DNA of 64,000 nucleotides from Oopsacas minuta (taxonomy: Eukaryota > Porifera > Hexactinellida > Lyssacinosida > Leucopsacidae), in NCBI GenBank assembly GCA_024704765.1, contig JAKMXF010000266.1, positions 1 to 64,000 of the forward strand, given 5' to 3'. This document shows, piece by piece, positions 26,901 to 36,600 of this stretch (position 1 is the first letter of the stretch; the number at the start of each line of letters is the position of its first letter). Under the pieces are notes generated by a model. The model was not told where the DNA came from. It made no database searches and worked only from the letters and a program-made list of their open reading frames with translations. A program made the position numbers and the translations under genes.

Positions 26901-29900
26901 GTGGAGTATTAGCTACTTTGCTTACATTTCTTGTACTCGGCCTTATCGTAGCAATCACTAACAACTACACCCTAGAGACTATGGGTAGAGTTCGGGCATT
27001 AGACGAGTTGAATAAGAGATCGTTTTATGAGGAAATATCAGCTGAGGAGAATATCTCTAAAAGGAATGCATTCTCTCTTCCTACAACTCGTAAGTACGAG
27101 CTTAACGAGCTAGCTGGAGTTCTATTTGGGAGGATCGGAAACGCATTTATAATGTTATTCACTATACTCACTCTATTCTGTACTGAATGGAACTACTCTA
27201 TTCAAGCAGGTACCTCCTTTGCTACCAATGTACCTATAAACACCAGTACATTTGTAACCTGTAGAGAGACTGAGTTCAGAGAGACTGGATTGCCTACAGG
27301 GCCTTGTCTTAATCTGTATAGATTAGGTCTGTTGTTATTCTGGTTAGTAGCTAGCATGCTGTCTGTGATACAACTGAGAGATCAGAAATACATACAAGCT
27401 ATGTTAGCTATTCTAAGATTACTGTTTATACTGGTAGTTAGTCTGTTTGCGCTCGTAATGATATTGGATAGATCCTTCCTGAGTGATAATACTCATGATA
27501 TTCTCAACTTCACCAATAACTCTGAAGATATACTGCACTCAGGAAGCATAATACTCAGATTCAATGCTCTGTATTGGATGAACAGTCCCTCTATTCTCTT
27601 AAACTCTTACACTATTATAGCATTCATACCAACTTTCTTGTATGTGTCACGTAACAAGAATTCTATCAAATACCGTCTAACCCTAAACAACATTATAATA
27701 TTCATAGTCCTGACTCTGATGAGTGTTCTGTTAGTGTTTGCCTTCCTTGACGAAATTAACGAGAACTTTACAATAAACTGGGCCAAGTACACGAATCCTA
27801 GCTATCCTATATCAGTACAGCTGTTCGCTCATTTCGTAATATTCTATCCTCTGATAGATGTACTATCTTCCTACCCTACTGTTATCCTTATACACTCCAA
27901 CTACGTGTTTGGTATGTTATTCCGTCGGGACACATCTCAGCTAGAATGTTCCAGCAAATACAAGCTTGTCCATGCTCTGATAAAACTATTCCTGAATCTA
28001 CCTCCGATAATTGGTTCTCTCTTCCTTTCTAATCTAGTAACTCTCCTCACATGGACTGGTGTAATGAACTTTATAGTATTCTACTATCTGCCTTGTATTC
28101 TGCAATGGAAATCTCAGTTAGATTGTGTTCATGCTTTTCAGCTTAGAGACAGATCTAAGAAGTTTAATGGTATCCCATCTAAACTGTATTCAGTTGTAAG
28201 GACGCTATTCTTAGTTGAAGCCCCAACATCTGAATCCAGCATCATCAGTAGTTACTTCGTGAACATATGCCTGTTGATTATTGGTACATTTGTCTTATCC
28301 TTGATTATTGTAGGACATCTGACCTAATACAAACACAATACTATATTTCTTACATTAACGCCTGCACACAATACTATATTTCTTACATTAATACCTGCAC
28401 AATACTGCATACTATATTCCTTACATTATACTATTACGTAGTGTATTATACAATTTATTATATGTTATTACTACATGCCCCGTAAGCAGGTACTATCGGG
28501 CTATGCGTCATATGTATATGAGTACTATTTAATTGAAATAATTCCATTACATTTATATAATCCTAAATGGCTGAGACTAGTCTGCTTGACGAGCTGAGCG
28601 TACACTCTATTGTCGAGTACCCGTATTACATGATGGGACGGATAAACTGCTGGGTAGACCTCAAGATAACTACTCCTGTAAGTTATACTGATATCCAGGC
28701 CAGACCCACAATAGATCTAGTTGTAGTAGTAGATCGGAGTAGGTCAATGCGAGGAAAGAATATTTCGTTAGTGAAGCAATCTCTTTGCTTTATTTTATCA
28801 CAATTGAACACGGAAGATCGTCTAGCAGTAGTCGTATACGATAAGACAGCTCAAATTATATTCCCATTCACTCCTGTTACGTCACAGGTTAGAGATAGAC
28901 TATTTGTTCGGATAGAGAGTATTAGCATTGGGAAAGGAACGAATATATGCGAGGGGTTATTGACAGGAATACAATTGTTGAATGGTAGGAAAACAAGCAC
29001 AAACAGACAAGTGAGCTCTCTGCTTCTCTTCTCGGATGGATTCCCTACTGTCGGCATTCTTAACAAGGAGGATATCGTGAAGCAAATACTTAGCACTACT
29101 AATCACAACTTCTTTAACTTAATTGCTGGTATCAAGAGGAGAGATCCGTTCATGATTAGCACTGTAGGTCTAGCGGCTAAGCATGATCCCAACATGCTAC
29201 AAGCTATCAGTCAAAGAGGAAATGGGACATTCTACTCTATACCGTCAGCTGAACAGATACCTACCTTTGTAGCAGAATTTCTAGGTGGTTTGTTGTCCAC
29301 TTTTGCTCAAGAAATCTGTTTAGACATTACTATGGATAACGGGGCTAAGCTAGAGCGGTTTTATGTGCGAGAAGATTCTGAATTTAATGACAATAGTGCT
29401 CGAGTAGTGATTAGAGACATACAGCTGGGAGAAGACAGAGATATTTTATTGGTTCTTATTCTACCTAGACATGAAGGGAAAGAAGCTGAAGTATCTTATC
29501 TAACAGTTCAAGCAAGCTATACTCTATTCGATAAGATGGTACGGACAGATGCTAGAGTTCTGATAACTCGCAGTCTAGGATTTGAAATAAATAGACATGT
29601 GAGTACAGAAGTAAGCATACAACGCAATAGATGGAGAGCTGTAGAGAGTCTGAGGGAAGCTAAGGAACAGGCCAGTCTTGGTAATAAACCAGAAGCTAAG
29701 AGAACTCTCGAAAAATGCAAATTATATATAAATAACTCAGAAACTAGCGAAGCAATGTTATCCGATTGGTTGATAGAAGATTTGAATAGAATTATCAAGG
29801 AACTGGACAAGGAAGAATTATTGAAAACCAGTGGTATTTCACTGCTCACAGCTACTCTAGAGAGTCATTCTAGACAAAGGTCGTGCTCCTGCGGGACTGG

Positions 29901-31264
29901 AGTATACATCACCCCATCTCGAGTAAATATGATAACTGAAAATGATCATTTTAATATCTGAAATTCTCATTTAATTAATTACTTGCTTTTCTGCATTCAT
30001 AAGCTTTGTTGTATTTCAGTTATTAACGCAATTATTAATATTGAATTTGTGTGTAGATGCAGTGGATGAGAACAATTTTATGGTGGATAAGGAAGGTACA
30101 CTATACTCAGTGAGTGAAGTGAACAGAAATTTTGCAAACTATCCTCTTAAGATCACTGCTATAAACAAATTTGGTGGAAAGGAATCTAGCACTTACGTAA
30201 TTGTGAATACATTGAGAGCTAATCTAATAACAGAGCTGCTACTTAACATTAGTTACCAGGAGTTTGATGCTAATATTAATACATATGTAATGTGGCTAGA
30301 TGACCAGGTGCCCTCTACTGACACGTTTCAGCTGGTTGAGTATCACATACAGGATGGAATAGTTAATGTTAGTTTGTATGTAGTGCAAGGTATTTACTAT
30401 CCAAATAATACAAGTCCTGATGTAGACAGTATAGATTTGGATCCTAAGCCTTTCCTTACAGTAGAAACAGTTTGTGAATTGTACTATAGTGAATTGAGTA
30501 AAGTGTTAATCTGTAAAGAAAGGTAAGTCAGTAGAAGTAATGATTTTACAGGGTATAATCTATGACAATATTTTTAGATTTGAGGTTGAAACGATTGAGC
30601 CAGCAGCTTCATCACTGGTTTGGCTTATTATCCTATTCATAGTATTGATAGTATTAATCCTAGCATGTATGCTATTACTCTGCCTTGGAGCATACATATA
30701 CTACAAATGGCAGGAAGAGAAGCTTCTTATCGATGAGACTATATTCGAGCATCCTTATATGATAGCCAGACCTCTGGGGGCATATGAGATGCAGGAGGAG
30801 CTTAGAAAGCTGGGCAAGAGAGGAAGGGGAAAAGCATCCAGTGAGTAGTAATAACCCATCTTATATAGGTGTATACCTGTATTATTAATCGGTATTTATA
30901 GTGGGAGGAGCATATGATGATGAGGAAAGAGGTTATCAGCTGGGGAGAGGTAGAGACTACCACTCTAGTGATGAGAACATAGACGATACATTTGTGAATG
31001 ACTACGCATCTTCTGATTCCAGTCTTTCTGTATACGGTTAGTTACATCCAACTATATTTTAAAATCTAGTCCTGTTAAAGCATTATAGCTATGTTATATT
31101 GCTACATGCATTTAGGACAAGATTATTCTAAATTCGAGCAGATGGAGACCTGGAAAAAGTACAGGAACATGGGACCGCAATTGAGACAGATGGTAGAGAG
31201 ATGGAGAGATGGTGACAATATTATTCTAGAGGACGATGAACCCAAAGGAGAGATGTCTGTTTGA
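2942..31264 (+). CDS. Giant cadherin with catenin-binding-like tail, 21 coding exons
   Basis: Exons joined by eye: 2942-3298, 3415-3574, 3640-4517, 7349-14057, 14115-15050, 15107-15507, 17082-17337, 17411-17787, 17842-18061, 18115-23618, 23672-23932, 23995-24565, 24635-24849, 24907-25138, 25223-25694, 25753-26194, 26249-26570, 30057-30502, 30552-30840, 30902-31036, 31116-31264. All phases agree and give 6,443 aa. It opens with a signal peptide (FFNLIFLFIFIHSL), then about 58 cadherin repeats counted from linkers such as DVNDNSP and DINDNRP. There are no EGF or laminin-G domains. A non-cadherin region of roughly 150 aa precedes the membrane segment (LVWLIILFIVLIVLILA), followed by a tail of about 140 aa. 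The tail has YDDEERGYQLGRGRD, like the p120 site, and a DY-rich/Ser-rich stretch then QDYSKF and MGPQLRQMVERW, like the beta-catenin site of classical cadherins. Role: calcium-dependent adhesion at the cell surface. Least certain is the 30502/30552 join, which uses a weak donor. Confidence 0.88.
4518..7348 (+). other. Cadherin intron 3 (2.8 kb) hosting the TRPML gene
   Basis: The donor gtttgt at 4518 follows a codon boundary (NIFQ), and the acceptor ttttgtgtag ends at 7348 with the reading frame resuming as VTASDDD, a normal cadherin-repeat strand. The first 584 bases before the channel gene are AT-rich with no other gene seen; they must carry the promoter of the nested gene. The 213 bases after it include an (att)n run near 7240. 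Confidence 0.85.
5102..7135 (+). CDS. MCOLN: Mucolipin (TRPML) cation channel
   Basis: A single-exon gene of 677 aa, starting ATG at 5102. Mucolipins are endolysosomal cation channels gated by PI(3,5)P2. An N-terminal cytosolic part with FMNPFEKMKYRERRRMPWKL leads into TM1 (IFQILQVLAITIQLW). The large lumenal loop between TM1 and TM2 follows (about residues 155-350) with paired cysteines and N-glycosylation sites. Five further membrane segments end in a pore containing SECLFSLLNGDDMYNTF, where NGDD is the family selectivity filter. The length is close to the usual 550-650 aa; the extra is a Q/N-rich C-terminal tail with no clear di-leucine signal. The gene lies wholly within cadherin intron 3 on the same strand, so its transcript must start and end inside the host pre-mRNA. 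Confidence 0.95.
   Translation: MSARKFNLNPPNRNPTESSLIPDIIINAPSVQGYDSSSPIDHRLQEPLIKPDPQSMHQQRVPRWRRDSSLLGNSLLFCCSGYKLNSSQETSIPTRSASHQEEIDKMRQELQFHFMNPFEKMKYRERRRMPWKLIFQILQVLAITIQLWTFSQAKFNVASFLSKNSATFNRYFILGYSSDPDEYAIYTVDDLQSSITHAIERYYCIQNKSLGPYDYSLMNGTIPLIELCLNKYKSGIIYSFNHSYDFDSDTEDVCHRINQTNILESVAKFINPLTLDSLILTKLSFSLSSVYLKAWPNPDCVIFDISINYDHSDHDGRVPVCVKHEYETIDCINLRTNSNDQRFVSANPLNQYGLYDCVIILLCLATSFLCLRSIFRTLTKAIRVKRFFIKHFSRSLNVGELWPMFNIWFIGLVIGNFFAILGSFWKIMIEHKILETKQFDLCSLMLGVGVLFGWCSMLRFFSYFEKYNILLLTLRLALPNVIRFIICILIVYIACCLVGWVILGPYHSKFRDVLTTSECLFSLLNGDDMYNTFQELRSASIPIRIFCEIYLYVFISLFIYVVLSLFISLISETYENLKHGGRLFAFSLLEQFAYCTDGSQIFIGGQRCDSTGNCQAHLQNSNQFNNLAPAGYQGIDPNNLSNSNSHMAVPNSMGGNFHLNSYSFVKAVNPEPNPKIL
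15508..17081 (+). other. Cadherin intron 6 (1.6 kb) hosting an antisense EGF gene
   Basis: The donor gtgagt at 15508 follows the codon boundary NSSQ; the acceptor ttccctataag ends at 17081 and the frame resumes as VYFLKLTCSDNAP, a cadherin B-type strand. The acceptor has a poor pyrimidine tract. Nearly the whole intron is occupied by a gene on the other strand. Confidence 0.8.
15610..16917 (-). CDS. EGF-repeat membrane protein with almost no cytoplasmic tail
   Basis: A single-exon minus-strand gene of 435 aa. I take the ATG at 16917 (MEELSVFSML), which gives a signal peptide (FIGTILLVFNSILVHS); the frame upstream opens only with a non-ATG codon. After about 90 residues with several cysteines come seven EGF domains, six of them calcium-binding type opening DIDEC or DINEC, with GSYSCSC-like and GSYECEC-like hydroxylation-type sites. 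A long hydrophobic helix (AAIIIIGITIVVLITIAVV) ends almost at the stop codon, so the protein is a single-pass surface protein with virtually no inside portion, or is GPI-processed. It resembles the fibrillin/fibulin/thrombomodulin style of repeat, but no orthologue is clear. It sits antisense in cadherin intron 6. Confidence 0.85.
   Translation of the reverse strand: MEELSVFSMLYNCYMFIGTILLVFNSILVHSQSCEELPFILQIQEATNNLCSPSNQNITESEICFIKLNDTSYECACKVNTETILEGISYTFQFTNSCLTNQTIINPCESSCGNGTCSQNGLNTVCICNNGFELANDNCVDIDECTGNISLCEHNCHNTVGSYSCSCRDGYTIRDGIFCEDIDECSTVSPSPCDQICSNILGSYECDCNSGYIIDNTGNCSDINECEDMTHSCREDQLCINQLGGFECVCKKGFGNNRDLQKCLDIDECQYERNFTIWQNLTGLPNICEQLCVNMIGRVECDCTTGYSLDNNNYNCSDIDECSQEICAHNCSNNIASFTCSCMSGYVLDSNQRDCEDINECNITPKVCNQICINKNGSYECECESGFVLATANECIAIDNSLSVAAIIIIGITIVVLITIAVVSIIAIVLAVFVS
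26786..28327 (+). CDS. TMEM104: TMEM104-like multispan transporter (amino acid permease superfamily)
   Basis: A single-exon gene of 513 aa starting ATG at 26786. It has about ten or eleven hydrophobic segments. The first, GYVFGFFYSFNYLIGGFFV, resembles the unwound TM1 glycine region of amino acid/auxin permeases. A long hydrophilic loop with acidic and basic residues (about 75-110) separates TM2 from TM3, and a cysteine-containing loop lies between TM3 and TM4, the layout of TMEM104 (about 496 aa in human). TMEM104 itself is poorly characterised; a role as a membrane transporter is inferred from the superfamily only. The gene lies in cadherin intron 17. A divergent SLC36/38 relative is the alternative. 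Confidence 0.65.
   Translation: MKERGKSPETLGYVFGFFYSFNYLIGGFFVSIPFVFFHSGVLATLLTFLVLGLIVAITNNYTLETMGRVRALDELNKRSFYEEISAEENISKRNAFSLPTTRKYELNELAGVLFGRIGNAFIMLFTILTLFCTEWNYSIQAGTSFATNVPINTSTFVTCRETEFRETGLPTGPCLNLYRLGLLLFWLVASMLSVIQLRDQKYIQAMLAILRLLFILVVSLFALVMILDRSFLSDNTHDILNFTNNSEDILHSGSIILRFNALYWMNSPSILLNSYTIIAFIPTFLYVSRNKNSIKYRLTLNNIIIFIVLTLMSVLLVFAFLDEINENFTINWAKYTNPSYPISVQLFAHFVIFYPLIDVLSSYPTVILIHSNYVFGMLFRRDTSQLECSSKYKLVHALIKLFLNLPPIIGSLFLSNLVTLLTWTGVMNFIVFYYLPCILQWKSQLDCVHAFQLRDRSKKFNGIPSKLYSVVRTLFLVEAPTSESSIISSYFVNICLLIIGTFVLSLIIVGHLT
28334..28430. repeat. Short direct repeat, about 32-bp unit, three copies
   Basis: The motif cacaatactatatttcttac followed by attaa recurs at 28334, 28367 and (degenerate) 28398, separated by cctgca. 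It lies just after the stop codon of the transporter gene, so it is probably 3'-untranslated or spacer sequence. Confidence 0.75.
28567..29961 (+). CDS. VWA-domain protein, intracellular type (paralogue of the 50-53 kb pair)
   Basis: A single-exon gene of 464 aa starting ATG at 28567, with no signal peptide. A von Willebrand A domain spans about residues 48-230; the metal-binding MIDAS motif is DRSRSM (DxSxS) with the later threonine in GTNICEGL and the aspartate in LLLFSDGFPT. A beta-rich region and a charged helical tail (LREAKEQASLGNKPEAKRTL) follow, as in the uncharacterised cytosolic VWA proteins of animals, plants and amoebae. Substrate and role are unknown. It is clearly homologous to the two tandem genes at 49615-53254 but diverged. 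It is the second of two genes inside cadherin intron 17. Confidence 0.88.
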   Translation: MAETSLLDELSVHSIVEYPYYMMGRINCWVDLKITTPVSYTDIQARPTIDLVVVVDRSRSMRGKNISLVKQSLCFILSQLNTEDRLAVVVYDKTAQIIFPFTPVTSQVRDRLFVRIESISIGKGTNICEGLLTGIQLLNGRKTSTNRQVSSLLLFSDGFPTVGILNKEDIVKQILSTTNHNFFNLIAGIKRRDPFMISTVGLAAKHDPNMLQAISQRGNGTFYSIPSAEQIPTFVAEFLGGLLSTFAQEICLDITMDNGAKLERFYVREDSEFNDNSARVVIRDIQLGEDRDILLVLILPRHEGKEAEVSYLTVQASYTLFDKMVRTDARVLITRSLGFEINRHVSTEVSIQRNRWRAVESLREAKEQASLGNKPEAKRTLEKCKLYINNSETSEAMLSDWLIEDLNRIIKELDKEELLKTSGISLLTATLESHSRQRSCSCGTGVYITPSRVNMITENDHFNI

Positions 31265-31356
31265 ATCATCTTAGTTTTAACTCACTAAAATTTTTCAATT
31301 TTTTATTTTCATTTTCTACCCCCATAAGTACATTAAATATAGTATAAGTGTCTTAA

Positions 31357-33388
31357 CTATTCGTTTTGAGTTTTACATATCTTAATATCAGAAGAGAAAT
31401 CAGGTTGCTCCAGGATCAGGGAGTGCTCGTTAGCCAGATGAAGTAGAGTAGAGAATAGAACTGCCTTCGTAACGTGTTCATTAGCATTGGTATTTAGCAT
31501 TGTATCACATATTAGTGAGAATACCATTGCACCAGTATCATCTCCAGGATTTTCTTGTGTATTTATAAAATTCCACATATGATCCTTGAGAGCTTTCATA
31601 TCAATCTGCTTAAGCCTCCTGTCAAAGTTAAGCACTATTTTCTCAGGTCTGAGAGGAGGAGCTACCATACTGATGTTTTTATCAGATAGAGAGATCTCAG
31701 GATCCATTTTATCACCCTCTTGATTTTCAAATGGAATATAAGCAGATACATCGGCATCTCCGTCGTAGTTATAGTAAGATGCGTCACCTGTTATTTCTTC
31801 ACTTCCTGTCTGTGCTGACTGCTTCTTTATCTTCACATATGCAGACGGTATGAGGAATAGAGAGGAGAGTTTCCTGGAGTCAAATGGCAGAGATTGCTCT
31901 TCGTTTCTATAGAAATTCTTTTGCTCTGCCTTAGCAACCACAGATTTGTCTGTGTTTTGATTGCTCTTACAAGATTTTTGGTACTCCAAATCATTAGCTG
32001 ATAATTCTGAGCTGAAATCAATTAATTGAGATTTCTTAGGTTCTTTAATTTTAGCAGGCTTATGCTGTACAGCTGATGACTTACTGTTAGCTCGATTGAA
32101 CTTCTCTTCCTTCTTCTTCAGCTCTTTGAGTGTATCAGCATTAAGATATGAGTATTCATTTATGTCAATCATTTCTAGAGTCCTGGTTATTAAGGTCAAA
32201 GGAGAAGGAGGAGGACAGGGGACAGGTACATCCGGTTCTGACTCACTATTGTCAGGAGACTGGAATGAATCCTCTACCTCGGGTATGAACAGCTGTGGAG
32301 AGAGAGAATGAGTAGGAGATTGAGTCTGTGTATCGCTATTACTCTCTTCTCTTCGTTCACTGGATACTTTCACAAACTTTCCTTTCTCATTGAACTCATA
32401 ACCTTCCAGGGTTGGCCATGTAGTGGGAGCAGGACTATGGTCAATACTGTCCCACATTTGAAACAATTTTTTCACACACTCGCTCCCTTCCTGGTGCTTA
32501 CAGTCATGCCAGGGACTTTCGTATGTGAAATTATAGGGCTGAGAGGAATCTATCTGTAGCTGGAAATACCTCTCACTAATTGGAAAATGAAATGACAATA
32601 AACTACTAGAGGTACCTATATCACTTGCTGCTGCTAGTTTCTCCCAGATCGGATCTCTTTTAGGTTGTAACTCCAAATTACGATAATTTAAATTCTCAGG
32701 CTTCTCAAGCACACTTTTACTTTTTGCCTTTTTAGCTTTTCCTTTCTTCTCACTATTAGATTGTTCATCTCCCCCATCATTGACCTCTATGCCCCCAGCG
32801 ACCTCTGTACCCTCATTTGTCTGTCTTGTGCCTAGGGTCCCCAACACAGAGTAGGTATCATTATGCATAGCATCTACTCTACCTGCGTATATCTTAGCTG
32901 AAGCGTCTACAGCCATACCAGCCATCTTAAAGTCTGTCTCTCCTTCATTGGTCCATGCTTCTGTAGAGGTTAGAGAGTTCAGTTTTAGAAGGAAAGCATT
33001 CTTACAGTTTATTTTATTCTCAGTACTCAATCGTATACACTCCATGTAATGATCTTTTATATGAGTCATGTCTAGGGTAGAGTTACTGGCCACTACTCGC
33101 CTGGCTCTTCTGCTCTCGTTAGGGGATGGAGAGCCTGAAAGAGAGGAAAATGACAACAATATGATTAAATTATTATTATTATTTACCTATTACTGCTTCC
33201 CCTATAGAAATATTTAACAGAGATTTATTCTTTTTGAGATTGTATGAATCATTTCTTAGTCTTGATACATCTCCTCTCGTCTCATCCAAATAAGTATTAT
33301 TATAATTATTGTGCTGTATTCTAGGTCTACTGGGTCCACTGCTGTCTAGACTTATGACTGAGAGAGATTCTGCTAACTCTGTAGCCAT
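31357..33388 (-). CDS. NCAPH: Condensin I subunit CAP-H (kleisin)
   Basis: Two exons, 33388-33187 and 33134-31357, joined across a 52-nt intron (GTAAAT...TTTCAG) in matching phase, give 659 aa. CAP-H is the kleisin that bridges the SMC2/SMC4 heads and recruits CAP-D2 and CAP-G in mitotic chromosome condensation. The hallmark Barren-family stretch AVDASAKIYAGRVDAMHNDT is present at about residue 145, preceded by the N-terminal kleisin helices. Acidic and Ser-rich linkers follow, then a PLRPEKIVLNFDRRLKQIDM region and a winged-helix end (VTKAVLFSTLLHLANEHSL). Human NCAPH is 741 aa, so this is slightly short. It converges on the cadherin gene, with only 92 bp between the two stop codons. Confidence 0.93.
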
Positions 33389-33621
33389 CTTGTTTGCAAT
33401 AGAGTAGAGTTTATTAACTACAGATATAAGTATTTCCCCAATTTATCTAATAGATTCAAAAACATCGATTCTCAGAAAATCAAATCTCTGAATAGTTCTA
33501 TATACAAATAAATTAATTAATAAATACTTATATGTACATCACACGAGGGAAGCTAAAATTGATCAAAATATTTATATCTATAATTCTTTATAGTTTTTCA
33601 GCTCAATATATGCAGTAATAG

Positions 33622-36600
33622 TTACTTGTGTAGATTCGTATGGATTTGCCAGGTAATCAGTACCCTCAAGCTGTTTTCCCTACTCTCATTCACCTTAGTA
33701 TGGAAATGTGTGGTAGCCTCCTCGTCAGTACCACTCAATAGAAATACTCTCTGTAGATAAGCCAGGTCATTAACACTAGTCAGTTCTGGTATTCCTGTAC
33801 ATTTCATCATGCTGAATAGGGTAATGAACAGAGCAGAGTGTCTGCGTAAGATCAGGTAAGCGCGGGTAGCTATTTCCAGGAACTGAGTGTATAGAGCACC
33901 TGACTTACCTCCCATTATATACACAAAGTCAGGTGTTAAAATAAACGGTACAGGCTCTCTATCTACTCCCAATTTCTTCTTCTTGTTTCCCAGAAAATGT
34001 CCGAAATCAATATGGAATAGGTTCCCATTCTCAGTAACCATAATATTATCATTATGTCTATCTCCTATCCCTAGAATATATGTAGCTACACAGTAGCCAG
34101 CACATGAGTACATGAAGTTCTCTTTAGCTTTCTTTAGATCATCCTGATGCTGGTTCTTCTTCTCTAGCCAATCTAGTAACACACTCTCTTTAAAAGCACT
34201 GAGTAAAACACCTGCTTCTTTCTGTATATTACACACAGTATTAGCTTGTTGTACTACTTCTATGAGTCCTTCTTCAAATCCAGTAGACAAGCATCCGTAG
34301 GGGATCATATGCAGATCCATTCCGTTCTGTAACCACAGATTATTCATTATCTTTAGCATTTGTAGAGTGAGCATGTCTTGTCTCAGATCATCTCCATGCT
34401 TCATTATTATCTTTATCTGGGATATGGGATTGTATTCGTCTTTGTTACAAAACTCTAGCCAAATAGGTTTCTTCTTAGAATCCATAACCTAAACACTCTT
34501 ACAATCAATATACATATATTAAAATATCATAAAGAGATATACCTTAATCTTTTTGTAGTTGAGGTCTCCCACAAGTAGAGCCGGGTCGTATACAGGACAG
34601 AAAACAGCTGGTAACTTAATGTTCTCTGTATTGGTAGTAATCAGCTGAGCTTGCTGTTTCTTGTATTCTGGCTTCTCTATTCCTTCCTTTATCCGTTTGG
34701 AGCAAGCAACAATATCAGTAACAAACTCTACCTGCTTCCTGAATGAGTTAATCATTTCACTACCACACCCGTTCAGATAGGCCTCCAACAAGATAGAAAA
34801 TCTCTGTAAGTACTCGTGTGTACCCATCTCAGACCTCAGGAACCAGTAGAAGTAGTGTCCTACCGTTTTAGACTTAAGAGCTCTCTCCAGTAGAAATCTC
34901 CCTAACGCTGAATCATGATAAGGCTCAAACTTAAGTACCTGTACCATTTGTAAGAGGTACAGCTGTACTTCTTCATCACTCATCTTCTCTAACCTCTTAA
35001 CAGCTAATTTCCTAACCTCAGCATCTGCTACGTGGTAATCTAACAGCTGCATAGCTACCTCTAGAGATAGAGGTGCCCATCTCTTGAGCATTTGATGAGA
35101 TAGACTTACTTCTTCTACATTACCCCAGTCTAGAGATAGTAAATACTTAGGTAGTGCTTCTGCTCGCTGACTGCTGTAATGCAGGTATTTCTGTACCAGG
35201 GCCTTCTCTCTATGAGTCAGTTCCTTAAGAGGATCCCCGGATATAGCTTTATCCAACTCTATCTTCTCCTCCACCTCTGGTACCAGGTCGGGTACATTCT
35301 GTCCTTCATCTCCTCCCTCTAGACCGGACGGATAAGCTACAGGGTGTGCGTATGTGTCTAACTCTACGAATAAGAACCCAGCCTTGTTGGTGACAGGATT
35401 AACAGCTGTAGAACCAGCTGGACTAGGATCAATACCCTCATTAACTCCATAGCTGTGATACAGATCACGACTCCTCTCAGAATCAAGACTTTCAGGAGTG
35501 GGAGCTGGCCATAGAGGGAGTCTCTGCACCCCTGTACGGAGGATAGATCTGTGATCTAACAGCTGTAGATTCACCCAGTGTAGGGTAACCAAACCTTTCT
35601 GTTTGGTCATAGTCTTTTCTTTATTGACACCTCTATCGTTCTGATCTCCCTGGGACCTAGGGTCTTTTTTTCCGCGAACTACAAGATGTAATCTCGCGGC
35701 TTTTGGTAGGTCTTTAACGCGGAGTTGGAAGGTTAACCATTGTGACCATCTGGGGTGTTGAGATATCCTAGCATCCTCTGTAAACACATCTTGACATAAC
35801 AGTATACCCCCATGGTATAGGGATGCTCTTACAAACACAGTAGCTAGCTCCATAGGAAATGTATGTAGATTGTCTATGCCTAAGAATCGTATCCTGAATG
35901 GCTTGTTTATTTCAAACATTGATATGCTTACAATATCTGAATGGTGCTCACGGTTAGACGCAGACAGCTGATTATGAGTACCACTTAAGCCCACAGAATC
36001 ATCTAGCAAGAATGAACTGTCCTGGAATTCTAACTTATCTTTATTAGGATCTAATCTGTGAGTTAGTGCGAATTCTAACGGCAATATGTTCTTGGTGATG
36101 CAGGTCCTGATATACGTGTAGTTTATGAGAGGCTGATCTCCGTATAAGTATGTAGTTCTTCCGTATGACCTCAATACATACATTGAGTATTCCTCTTCTT
36201 TGAGATCTGGTAGCATCTTAGCTATCACCACTGTCATCAGCTGATCACCGTTTACATCAGCTAGATCTATATCTTTGAACATCTTAGTGACAGTACCTAG
36301 ATGTACTCTGCAATGAAGGGTTGTCTTCATTGATCTAAGAAATTGCATAATATACTTATACTATGCTATTTAGCATAGGGCAGTTACTTACATGGGTACA
36401 GCTGTTTGTGTCATCTGTCGTTCCATGGTATAATCAATAACATCTCTCTCATTCACAGCCTTCAGGCGCACTCCATTCAGCTTTCGTCTCGTCATCTGTA
36501 CTTCATCGTTCTGAGCTCCTTCGAAGAGCTGTAAGTCCACAGAAATGAGATAAGACAGCAATAATCTAAATTGTTTCTCTTGTACATAATTCTCTATCTT

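Larger units (their letters stand above)
26571..30056 (+). other. Cadherin intron 17 (3.5 kb) hosting two complete genes
   Basis: The donor gttagt at 26571 interrupts a codon after one base (CTT ATA G), and the acceptor ttgtgtgtag ends at 30056 with the frame resuming AT GCA GTG GAT, so the split codon reads GAT and the phase is preserved. The intron carries a TMEM104-like gene and a VWA gene, both in the same direction as the host, separated by about 240 bp with a short tandem repeat. Confidence 0.82.

Noticed and set aside
32096-32559. Two plus-strand frames opposite NCAPH
   Set aside because: They are antisense shadows of the acidic, Ser-rich linker of the condensin gene.
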